Source of the DNA: Caldisericia bacterium
Lineage (GTDB): Bacteria; Caldisericota; Caldisericia; JAAYUI01
Length of the DNA: 64,000 nucleotides
Direction: 5' to 3'
NCBI GenBank assembly: GCA_017999835.1
Contig: JAGNLA010000001.1
Coordinates: 124,001-188,000, forward strand
Part shown: positions 45,073 to 53,487 of the stretch, piece after piece
Position numbering within the stretch: position 1 is the stretch's first letter
Layout of the letters: each line of letters opens with the position of its first letter
The notes under the pieces: model-generated
Seen by the model: only the letters and a program-made list of their open reading frames with translations
What the model was told of the DNA's origin: nothing
Databases searched by the model: none
Made by a program: the position numbers and the translations under genes

Positions 45073-47109
45073 TCACCTCGTTGGATATTTGATTGTTATC
45101 TTTTTTGTTGCCGCTTCATAGGCAACGTCGGCGCCAAGGGCATTGGCTGTAAATCTCAAAGGAAGCATGGTTTTCCCACCAACAATGGCAGGATAGAGCT
45201 TCTGTTTTGAATCGATCCACTGATCAGCACCATTGATCTTTGCTTGCTTTTTTTCTATCCACAGTTCAATTGTTTTGTTTTTCCCGTCTGGAGTTTTTTG
45301 AGTGATTGTGACTTTCTTTGTCGCAGCATCCCAGCCCACAGTTGCAAACAGAGCTTCGGCAACCGGTCGAATTGGCATGTACGTTGAACCGGAAAGGTCT
45401 TTGGGGAGTGGTGGCGAGGAAGACGATGGCGCCGAAGAAAGCTCCTGTGACTTGTCATTTACTGTCATGGTTTTGTTGTCAAGCTGAAGCTGGATTTGAA
45501 TAAACCTGAAAACTGTAATGGTTTTATCGGTTTTCAACCCATCTTTTTCTGCTGTCACTTTAAAAGTGTTCACGCCAACCTGAAGTTGAACCGTAATGGA
45601 ATATTTTCCATTGCTGTCAACTGTTGCCGATTGTGAGCCAACAGTTACCTTTGCTCCTGGCGTTGTGGTTCCAGAGATTGTTATAGATTCTTTTGTGGTT
45701 TCTGCTGCTGGCTGAATTACTTCAAGGGCTGGCGGTTCAGTTGGAGCCGGTTTTTCGTAAGTGAATGATATCGGAATCTCTGCGTTTCCGGCATTGGACT
45801 CAATTTTCACCGTTGCATTTTTTGCTGAAGGTTCGAGCCCAGCAATGTAGGTTTTCACGGTAAAAGTTTGTGACGAACCTGCTTCGATTGAGAAGTCATT
45901 CGGTTCGACAGAAACAAACCTGTCTGAAACGTTTACTGTGCCTGTAAGGGTGTCAGTTCCAGAGTTGCTTATCGAGAATGATTTTGACTCGTCTTTTGAG
46001 ATATAACCAAAATCCAGCGATGTTACATCGACGTTCATTATCGGAGCTTTCATGGCTTCAGATACAAACGGGATGATCTGGTTGTCGTCAAGCATGGATT
46101 TGTCAGTTGCTTTTATGCCCGGGTTGTTGCCAAGCAGGTAAAGAACGTACTTGTTTTCATCTTCAAGCCCAGTCGTTGGTTCGATTGTAACCTTCTTGCC
46201 TGTAGCTTTGATGGAGAAATCGATGTTGTTGCCGGAACCATCGGTGAGCATTACCGTGTCTTTGCTCACAGTCGAAGCATCAAGCTCCTTGTCAAACATC
46301 AGTTCCAGCTTCTTTCCGGCTGGTACGGATTTTGAAAGATCAGTGACAAGGTGGGGTGAAGTCATGTTCCAGATGCTATAACCATAAACCTCAAGTGTGT
46401 CAGCATCCCAGATGAAGAATACAAAACCGACATTTTCCCTGACCCATTCATCGTTAATCTCAATTGATCTTTTGATGGTTTTTCTCGAGTCGTCGCCAAA
46501 CCTGAGCGAGCCACCCTGCGCAGATGGTTCAATGATTCTTGCCACGTGATTGAACACATGGGAGCCTTCCTCAAAGCCATTTTCGTAGGCAACAAGGATA
46601 TACTTGAGCTTGTCGGTTGCCAGGTTGTCCAATCTGTCAATGGTACCTAGAAAATCAAGCTTTTTGCCATTCGAACCCTCAGCAAACCTGCCTTCGAGTT
46701 GAACAGAAAACTGTGCCTTCTTGTTCCATTCTTTATTGATTGCAGCGTCAACTTCAGCATCGGACATGCCAACCCTGACAATGTTTCCTCCGTTGAACAA
46801 TGTTGTTGGGTAGCTTTGCCTGTCATACATCTGGGCAAGCTTTCCTGCTTCCTCAATATAGAGAGGGTCAATATTGTTACTGTGTAAACGAACGTAGAAA
46901 ATTTTGTTTGTTCCGTGCTCTGCTTGTAATTTTTCGAACCGATTCACGATCGGGTGGCACTTTGTTCAATTCGGTTCTACAAAGATTTCGCACAAAGCTC
47001 TGCGTTTTGGGGCAAAATCTGCTTTTGATAAAGCTGTGGCTGTTGAGGCCATCGGCACAAGCTGGATAAGCATGAGGGCGATGATCGTCAATGCAAACAC
47101 TTTTTTCAT
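45073..47109 (-). CDS. Secreted thioredoxin-like multidomain protein, predicted selenoprotein (UxxC)
   Basis: The ATG (47107-47109) overlaps the alr stop as ATGA and has AAGGAGA upstream. Residues 1-26 are a signal peptide. Codon 48 is an in-frame TGA (46966-46968); the same frame then continues to a second TGA at 45073-45075, 678 residues in all. Around codon 48 the reading is EIFVEPN-U-TKCHPIV, so the TGA replaces the first Cys of a CxxC redox motif. The cis-proline segment SYPTTLFNGG follows. Downstream are an SbsA-like Ig domain (about 250-320), a HYDIN-like beta domain (about 355-455), another Ig domain (about 463-540), and a pair of copper amine oxidase-like stalk units to the end. TGA is a stop elsewhere in this window, so selenocysteine is the best reading. 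No sel genes lie in the window. Confidence 0.8.
46939..46953 (-). other. Candidate bacterial SECIS stem-loop
   Basis: Directly downstream of the in-frame TGA, CCGAT (46949-46953) can pair with ATCGG (46939-46943) around the loop CGTGA. The loop begins after 17 bases from the TGA and has G as its second base. Published bacterial SECIS rules ask for an apical loop about 16-37 bases from UGA with a G in its first two bases. The stem is only five pairs plus an outer A-T beyond a mismatch, so the support is moderate. Confidence 0.5.
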
Positions 47110-48236
47110 AGCGTAGTCTCCTTTTCATCAAGTTTGTATATAAACTTTGTTCTTCCACCTATGGAAGTCAATAATTCATAAGGAGTTGTGTTGCATATTC
47201 TGGCCAGGTCTGGCATGGTGATCGATTCAAAACCATCATCACCAACAAGGGTTGCCTTGTCGCCGACACCGGCGTCAGCCACATCAGTCAGGTCGATCAT
47301 GAACTGATCCATGCAGATTCGTCCAATAATCGACACTCTTCTTCCGCTGACAAGCACGAAACCACCATCTTTGAGGTTCCATCGCCAGCCATCTGCATAA
47401 CCGACAGGGACGGTTCCAATGACCCTCGTGGATTGTGCGGTATAGGTGCTGCCATAACCAACGCTGTCGCCCTTGTGGATGACCTTCATGTCACAAATGA
47501 GGGACGTCCAGGAAAGCACAGGCAACAGATTCAAGTCACCGTCGCACGGTGGCACGCCGTAGAGCATGATGCCTGGTCTGACCGCATCAAAATGGTATTC
47601 TGGGTGTCTGACGGTTGCAGCAGAGTTTGCAGCGTGAAGTATTGTCGGATCAACGCCAATTTGTTTTGCCTGTTCAACCACTGAAATAAAAGATCGGCCC
47701 TGCATTTTTGTGTATTCAGGGTCAGTGTCGGCACAGGCAAAGTGGGTGAACAATCCATCGATATTGATTCTGTTGAGTTTCTTGACGCTTGTGATGAAAT
47801 TGATTGCGTCTTTTTGTGCTATGCCTGCCCAGCCCATGCCTGTGTCTATCTTGATGTGCACGTTGACCGGCTTTGAGCTGAGTCTGTCAAGCTCCACGGC
47901 CAGGTCATAGTCAAAAATAGTTGGTGTGAGATTGTAGTGAAGGATATCGGCAGCGTAAGCTGCGTGAGTGTAGCCAAGAATTAGAATTGGGGCTACAACT
48001 CCTGCTCTCCTCAATGCCAGAGCCTCTTCAGGCATCTGGACAGCAAGCCACTCGACACCAAGCATCACCAGCGCCTGAGCCACAGCAACGCTGCCATGAC
48101 CATAAGCGTTTGCCTTTACTACGGCAATAATCTTCCTGCCTCTGGCAAGTCTTCTGACCGTGCCAAGGTTTGTTGCCAACCTTCCAAGGTTGACGGTTGC
48201 TGTTGATGGAAGAATTTTCTCCGGTGCAAGGCTCAT
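47106..48236 (-). CDS. alr: Alanine racemase
   Basis: This 376-residue PLP enzyme makes D-alanine for peptidoglycan. The PLP lysine is in VVKANAYGHGS, and the catalytic tyrosine region is SVGYGSTYTAQ. GTVPVGYADGW is also typical. Both ends form ATGA overlaps with neighbours. Confidence 0.95.
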   Translation of the reverse strand: MSLAPEKILPSTATVNLGRLATNLGTVRRLARGRKIIAVVKANAYGHGSVAVAQALVMLGVEWLAVQMPEEALALRRAGVVAPILILGYTHAAYAADILHYNLTPTIFDYDLAVELDRLSSKPVNVHIKIDTGMGWAGIAQKDAINFITSVKKLNRINIDGLFTHFACADTDPEYTKMQGRSFISVVEQAKQIGVDPTILHAANSAATVRHPEYHFDAVRPGIMLYGVPPCDGDLNLLPVLSWTSLICDMKVIHKGDSVGYGSTYTAQSTRVIGTVPVGYADGWRWNLKDGGFVLVSGRRVSIIGRICMDQFMIDLTDVADAGVGDKATLVGDDGFESITMPDLARICNTTPYELLTSIGGRTKFIYKLDEKETTL

Positions 48237-49558
48237 TCTGAAGTGATCGAAACCCCTTCTACCCTGATTGATGGTGTAATGAAACTGATCAAATCCTCAA
48301 CATCGCTGGTTATGCCTGTGATGTTGAGCAGGCAGGAGAACAGGTTGCCGGCAATCATGGTGCCAAGAAGCGGTGTTGTTATCTTGCCGTTTTCTATGAG
48401 GTATCCACCCTTGACGATGCCTGAGAAATCTCCTGACTGCGGGTCGACGTTGCCTGAGAAACGTTTTATCAGAACGCCTTTCTTGGTGTCTTTTATTAGA
48501 TTGTCCAGAGAATCCTTGCCTGGTGTGACAAAAAGTGTGGTTGAGCCTGACGATGGCGACATGTTTGCCGATCCAGAGGCATGACCGTTCGAAACCGTCT
48601 TGTCCCTGGCTGCGCTTCTGGCGTTGTAGAACATATCAGTGAAAACTCCATTTTTAACAGGGTATATCGTTTTTGGTGAAATGCCTTCCCTGTCAAACCT
48701 GCCCGAACCAATCCTGCCTGGAGCCCTGCCCCAGTCCTTGATGGTCAGGTCTTTGGATGTTACCTGTTTGCCGTGCTTGCCAACCAAAGCAGAGGCGCCA
48801 AGCTGAATGCTGTCAGCAGTCATCGAGTAAATCAACGGCGAAAGCAGAACTTCCTGCAAAGCATCACCAAAAAATATCGCTGAACCCTTGAAACTGTTGC
48901 CTTTTTTGGCACCAAGCGTGTCAACTAGACCTTTTGCAAGTTTTTCTGGAATGTTGACAAGGTCGAGTGTGTCGAGGTTTGTGGTTGCATGGACATTGTA
49001 ATCAAAAGAACCCACAACCGGTCCGTCGACTGCCTGACCCATGAGGAAATAGACTATTCCTGTACCTTTCGATTCTGCAGATACGCCTTTTGAGCTTGCG
49101 ATTGCTGACTTGCCAACGCTTATCGAGAACTCGCCTTCCATGACCAATCTTTTATCAATCGAAGCCACATTTTCCAGAAGCTGACCGGCAAAACTCATCG
49201 CGTCAGAAATGTCGAGTTTAGCAATTCTGCCGTCATACAAACCTGAAACGCTTGGCAAATCCGTTGGCTCGGGGAGAACATTTGCTTCGTCTTTTGGTGA
49301 CGATTTTGCGATTGCGATGGCTTCCTCAGAGGCTTTTGCTAATTCTTCAAGGTTATTAACAGACGAGAAACCAACAGATTTATTTGAGAATACTCTAACT
49401 CCTGCCCAGGTGCTGGTATCAGAACTTGCAACATGAAGCCTGTTGTTTTGCATGGTTACTTTTATTTCGCTGTTGCTGGAAATGCAAACTTCAGCATCGA
49501 CCTTTTGCTTTTTTACGATATCTTCGACCGTTTGCAAAGCCTTGTCGTGTATCTTCAT
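48233..49558 (-). CDS. tldE: TldD/PmbA family protein, TldE (PmbA) type
   Basis: This 441-residue protein lacks the HExxxH motif and is the non-catalytic partner of the TldD-TldE metalloprotease. It has the GRIGSGRFDREG and CLLNITGITSD-like C-terminal wording of PmbA. TldD-TldE unfolds and trims small peptides such as microcin B17 and CcdA. The start is in an ATGA overlap with tldD. Confidence 0.9.
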   Translation of the reverse strand: MKIHDKALQTVEDIVKKQKVDAEVCISSNSEIKVTMQNNRLHVASSDTSTWAGVRVFSNKSVGFSSVNNLEELAKASEEAIAIAKSSPKDEANVLPEPTDLPSVSGLYDGRIAKLDISDAMSFAGQLLENVASIDKRLVMEGEFSISVGKSAIASSKGVSAESKGTGIVYFLMGQAVDGPVVGSFDYNVHATTNLDTLDLVNIPEKLAKGLVDTLGAKKGNSFKGSAIFFGDALQEVLLSPLIYSMTADSIQLGASALVGKHGKQVTSKDLTIKDWGRAPGRIGSGRFDREGISPKTIYPVKNGVFTDMFYNARSAARDKTVSNGHASGSANMSPSSGSTTLFVTPGKDSLDNLIKDTKKGVLIKRFSGNVDPQSGDFSGIVKGGYLIENGKITTPLLGTMIAGNLFSCLLNITGITSDVEDLISFITPSIRVEGVSITSE

Positions 49559-50946
49559 GCCTGACCTCCGATCATCGCCTTGCAGCGGATTGTTGGGCCA
49601 CCGCCATCAACGGCTGCCGGTTGACCTTTGCCGCAATACCCGGAACCCATTGCCCATTCAAAGTCATTGCCGACCATGTCGACAGACTTGAGAACCTCAA
49701 AAGCGTCGCCTGAGATTGTTGCATTTTTGCAGAGTTTTCCGATTTTTCCATTTTTGATTTCATAAATTTCTTCGCAGCCAAACATAAACTCGGCGTTTGA
49801 GTCTGCCTGTCCGCTGCCTGGAAGGGTTATGTAGTAACCATCTTTGGTTGATGAAATTATCTCTTCAACCTTACTGTTGCCAGGCATGATATAAGTGTTT
49901 CTCATCCTGATGATCGGCAGGTCTGAATAGTTCCATGCTCTGGCGTTACCGGTTGGCTCCACGCCAAAATGGGCGGCCGTTTCGCGATTGTGAAGGTATG
50001 ACCTCATGACACCGTGGTCGATGATGGTTACATCTTTAGTTTGCACGCCCTCGTCGTCGATGCCGATGTTGCCAGTTGGGTGACCGACTTTCATTGTGTT
50101 GGTACCAGCGTCCTTGAGTGTAACAAGCTCAGAACCAGCCACCTTGCCCATCATCTGGGCGGCAATTGATCCTTGAAGCACAAAATCAGCTTCAACCGTA
50201 TGACCGATTGCCTCATGAGAGAGGATGCCAACCATTGCAGGCGCAAGAACGACTGTGTGCATGCCACCAACGATATGTGGAGCGGTGATTTTATCCACGG
50301 CAAGCTTTACTGCTCGCTGTGCCATTTTTTCCGGGCTTTTTTTCTCAAACAGATCATCCAAGCCACCAGTCACGCCTTCAGCCTCAAATCCGGAGCTCAT
50401 CTGACCGTCTTTGGCAGCGACACATGTTGAATAAAACTGGGGTTTCAAGTCCTCAATGTAGGCTTTTGCCCCATCGGATGTGCCTATCCACTTGTAATCG
50501 ATGATTTCTCTGAAACTAGCTGAGGTGTTAGTTAAAAGCGGAGACAAACCCTTGGCATATTTTTCGGTATCCAGACACAACTTAATTTTTTTGTCTATCG
50601 GCATCTTGCGAAGGTCGTTGTTTGGTTCGATGAGCCTTTCGCCTTTGACAAGACATTTTGTGTCGAGTTTTTCAATCTTGTGTTCATTTGTTTTCGACAG
50701 CAGCTTGGCCATGGTTTCAGCATCCTTGAGAGCTTTTTCAAGCCCCTTGGGTGTCATCTCCGATGTTGAGGCAAAACCCCATGTGCCATTGACCAGAACT
50801 CTGATTCCAGCGCCGATGGACTCTCGAGAGTTGGCATTTATCAGCTTTCCGTTGCTGACAGATACGCCTCTGGAAATCCTCGACTGAATCCTGACTTCAC
50901 AAAAATGTTTTGTCTTTGCAAGTGTTTTCTCAATCAGATCATGCAT
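49555..50946 (-). CDS. tldD: Metalloprotease TldD
   Basis: This 463-residue catalytic partner carries the zinc motif HEAIGHTVEAD (HExxxH). Conserved NARAWNYSDLPIIRMRNTY and GSGYCGKGQP segments follow. It overlaps the end of the TPR/F420-ligase-like gene by 8 bases, which suggests joint function or at least coupled expression. Confidence 0.93.
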   Translation of the reverse strand: MHDLIEKTLAKTKHFCEVRIQSRISRGVSVSNGKLINANSRESIGAGIRVLVNGTWGFASTSEMTPKGLEKALKDAETMAKLLSKTNEHKIEKLDTKCLVKGERLIEPNNDLRKMPIDKKIKLCLDTEKYAKGLSPLLTNTSASFREIIDYKWIGTSDGAKAYIEDLKPQFYSTCVAAKDGQMSSGFEAEGVTGGLDDLFEKKSPEKMAQRAVKLAVDKITAPHIVGGMHTVVLAPAMVGILSHEAIGHTVEADFVLQGSIAAQMMGKVAGSELVTLKDAGTNTMKVGHPTGNIGIDDEGVQTKDVTIIDHGVMRSYLHNRETAAHFGVEPTGNARAWNYSDLPIIRMRNTYIMPGNSKVEEIISSTKDGYYITLPGSGQADSNAEFMFGCEEIYEIKNGKIGKLCKNATISGDAFEVLKSVDMVGNDFEWAMGSGYCGKGQPAAVDGGGPTIRCKAMIGGQA

Positions 50947-52315
50947 CAGTCCTCCGAACGATTATGACAGGAGTCTGATCATCCTCGTTGCCAGCGGGGT
51001 TGTCAGCCATCCACCCTTCCAAAGCTTTTTTATCAACACCGTCGGTTGCGCCAACAACCCAGGCGATGCCAAGGTCATTTGCGTCAACTATTGCCGTTTC
51101 AAAACCGGTTGCATTCTTGATTGACTGAGCCAGCATGTTGGAATCGTACGGGCCAGGGATAACATAATAATCATAAGGTGCCATCGAGGCCGGCATGTCA
51201 TCGATCATTGCGACCTCTGGACCAGCTACCGTATAAAACCAGCCTTTTTTCTTTAGAACCTTGCCAACGGCGCCACAGAAGGCTGCCCACGAAATCTTGC
51301 AAGCACCTACCATGTCTATTGCCACCTGAAAAGATAGAGGATTGGCAAGAGGCGATGTTGTGGCGTAAGCGTTTTTGGAGGATGCAGAAACGAAACCTGA
51401 GAGAAAATTTGCTAGTCCTGACGGATTTATCGTTTCAGCCTGGAAAATTCTCCCCTGGGTAATCGATGCGACAGCTGAGGCAAAAGTTATGATGTCGCCT
51501 TGTTTTATTTTCCCTTTAATAGCCTGGGCAATGACCGCACCAGCATCGTCTTCTTCAGTGATGATCTTTGTTTTTATTGGGATTTTTATGGTTCCTGGTT
51601 TTGATGGAAGTGGTTTTACCAGCTCGACTGTTGCAGCCGTTTCTGGGTCAATTCTTTTTATCTCGGCAAAGCACTTGTTGCCTTTGCGTCTTCTGGTTCC
51701 TTCAAGCCAGGTTTCTATGGCTTTGCCCCACTGGCCTGACTGCTCATAGCATTTGCCAAGGAGGACAAAGTCAGACTCGTAAAAATTTGACGGTTCCAAT
51801 CTTTTGAACTCTTCGAAATATTCGATTGCCTGGTCATATTTTTTCAAATCAAAAAGTATGTGTGAGATTCTTTTCAAAATGTAGCGATAAATCGACAATA
51901 TGTCAGGCCTTAGATTTTCCTTGTCAATCTTTGTGCCTTCAAGATAAATTGACAACGCTCGCTCGAGGTCATTTGCAAAATAATAAAAAATATCACCCAT
52001 CGAGATAATGTGCCAGTGCTGGCTTGAGTTTTGCTCATACGATTTTCTAACAAGCTGATATGCTTCTTCGAATTTTCCTTCCAAAGAAAGGATCCTTGTC
52101 AGATGCCTGACACATGTTGGATATTTTTTGTAGTTGTCTTTGATAGTGGATACCAAAAGATCTTTTGCTTCCTGTGTTTTACCCAAACGTCTGAGGGCAA
52201 ATGAGAGCAGCCCTGCATCTTTATCGGAAATACTTGCCGGAGATTTCTTAATCAATAAATCAACTACTTCTTTGTAATCCTGTCTTTTAAGCGCGTTTGT
52301 CAGTTTTGAACTCAC
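50939..52315 (-). CDS. TPR protein fused to an F420-0:glutamate ligase-like (CofE-related) domain
   Basis: This 458-residue protein has about 235 N-terminal residues of TPR-type helices (KTQEAKDLL, FEEAYQLV, YDQAIEYFEEFKRLEP). The C-terminal part is CofE-related: KIPIKTKIITEEDD, GDIITFASAVASITQGR, FYTVAGPEVAMIDD, AIVDANDLGIAWVVGA and DNPAGNEDDQTPVIIVR. Canonical CofE adds glutamate to F420-0; the AGIDxSN metal motif is not seen, so the reaction is open. The GTG start (52313-52315) has GAGG six bases upstream; an ATG ten codons earlier lies deeper in the GTPase gene. Confidence 0.78.
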   Translation of the reverse strand: MSSKLTNALKRQDYKEVVDLLIKKSPASISDKDAGLLSFALRRLGKTQEAKDLLVSTIKDNYKKYPTCVRHLTRILSLEGKFEEAYQLVRKSYEQNSSQHWHIISMGDIFYYFANDLERALSIYLEGTKIDKENLRPDILSIYRYILKRISHILFDLKKYDQAIEYFEEFKRLEPSNFYESDFVLLGKCYEQSGQWGKAIETWLEGTRRRKGNKCFAEIKRIDPETAATVELVKPLPSKPGTIKIPIKTKIITEEDDAGAVIAQAIKGKIKQGDIITFASAVASITQGRIFQAETINPSGLANFLSGFVSASSKNAYATTSPLANPLSFQVAIDMVGACKISWAAFCGAVGKVLKKKGWFYTVAGPEVAMIDDMPASMAPYDYYVIPGPYDSNMLAQSIKNATGFETAIVDANDLGIAWVVGATDGVDKKALEGWMADNPAGNEDDQTPVIIVRRTDA

Positions 52316-52853
52316 TTGATTCCTCTTCCACATCATTTTCTTCAATTATCTCGAAAAGCCTTATTAAAACGCTTTTTACGGACTCTTTGTCCTTGGTGAC
52401 GCATGGCAGGATTTCGATTGAGTCATCCAGCGCCATCATCTTTCTCACCTGTTCAGGTTTGAGGGCGTTCGGGCTGTCCTGTTTATTGGCTGCTATCACG
52501 CATGGAATTTTCATCTTGTCCAGGAAAAATGACAGATAACGCTTTCCAAGGATGACCGATTTGTAATCTGCCGAGTCAACCATAATTATCAGACCCAAAG
52601 CACCAACAGAGAGAACGTCCCACATGTAGGAAAACCTCTCCTGGCCTGGCGTACCAAAGATGTACAACATCAAATCCTGGTTTATGGTTAGTCTTCCAAA
52701 ATCCAGCGCAACAGTCGTTTGGTTTTTAACAACCTTGCTGTCGTCGGAGACAGCCTTTTCGGTTGAAACAACCGGTATTTCAGAAACTGTTTGAATCAAC
52801 GAAGTCTTACCGGACGCAAACGGACCGGTTACAACAATTTTTACTCTTCTCAT
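52287..52853 (-). CDS. Ras-like small GTPase (MglA/CvnD-like)
   Basis: This 188-residue protein has G1 GPFASGKTS, a G3-like FGTPGQERF, and G4 ANKQD. The wording GTPGQERF instead of DxAGQ is shared by small GTPases encoded with roadblock proteins in bacterial conservons. It forms an ATGA overlap with the DUF4388 gene. The acidic tail EEENDVEEESSEF is probably disordered. A polarity or signalling switch is inferred. Confidence 0.88.
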   Translation of the reverse strand: MRRVKIVVTGPFASGKTSLIQTVSEIPVVSTEKAVSDDSKVVKNQTTVALDFGRLTINQDLMLYIFGTPGQERFSYMWDVLSVGALGLIIMVDSADYKSVILGKRYLSFFLDKMKIPCVIAANKQDSPNALKPEQVRKMMALDDSIEILPCVTKDKESVKSVLIRLFEIIEENDVEEESSEFKTDKRA

Positions 52854-53479
52854 AATTTTTTGAGGTAGTCAATGATTGCCGTGATAAAAGATTTTTTGCC
52901 TACCGTTTCAGATTTTTTTTCAGGTTTTTGTTTTACAGCCATTCTTTTAACCACGCCAACCTGAAGGAGGGAGTAGAAAATCCTCATGGTGTCAAATTCT
53001 GGCAAACCCATATCTTTGCTTATGTCGCCCATGGTTTTTACGCCATCGGCAAGGGCGATTGCACGCCATTGATTCTTGTCAAATTCTAGATTGAAGGTCA
53101 CAAACTCAGGAGAAACTGAAAAAATTATGTTATTCGAAGGAATTTCTCTTCTGAGCGTCTCAAACAATTTGACCCTTCCAGAAGCCTCAAGCAGAAGCTG
53201 ATCCATTGCAGAAACTATATTTGTTTCTGGCGATGTCTCATCGCCAATAAATCTGAAACTGCCATCTTCTGCCTCACAGATAAAGAAGAAGGCTTCCTTT
53301 CCTCTTAATTCATCAGCGTATGAATTGGTGATAACGCCATCAACAAAAAACACCGCAGAATCATATCTCTTGTTGCCCTGTTCCAAGGACAACACCAATT
53401 TTCCGGTTTTCTTAGAAATCCAGATGAACTGGCATATCTCAACCACCGAGAAATCTTTAATGTTTCCAGCAAGTTCCAT
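52850..53479 (-). CDS. DUF4388 domain protein
   Basis: This 209-residue protein begins with MELAGNIKDFSVVEICQFI and later has KKTGKLVL, typical of the DUF4388/PatA N-terminal domain. That domain is often linked to small GTPases and response regulators. The C-terminal half has a possible winged-helix region (GDISKDMGLPEFDTMRIFYSL). The ATG is chosen because GAGGTG lies just upstream. Function is inferred from the adjacent GTPase. Confidence 0.85.
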   Translation of the reverse strand: MELAGNIKDFSVVEICQFIWISKKTGKLVLSLEQGNKRYDSAVFFVDGVITNSYADELRGKEAFFFICEAEDGSFRFIGDETSPETNIVSAMDQLLLEASGRVKLFETLRREIPSNNIIFSVSPEFVTFNLEFDKNQWRAIALADGVKTMGDISKDMGLPEFDTMRIFYSLLQVGVVKRMAVKQKPEKKSETVGKKSFITAIIDYLKKL

Positions 53480-53487
53480 CACTCACC

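Noticed and set aside
46966-46968. TGA reassigned to Trp or Gly in this genome
   Set aside because: Many genes in the window end at TGA with coupled downstream starts, so TGA is a normal stop here.
46877-47158. A second open frame over the 5' end of the selenoprotein gene, suggesting a frameshift instead of Sec
   Set aside because: Its product has no signal peptide or known motif. The signal peptide, the TGA codon, the Cys at +3 and the thioredoxin body are all in one other frame, so no shift is needed.
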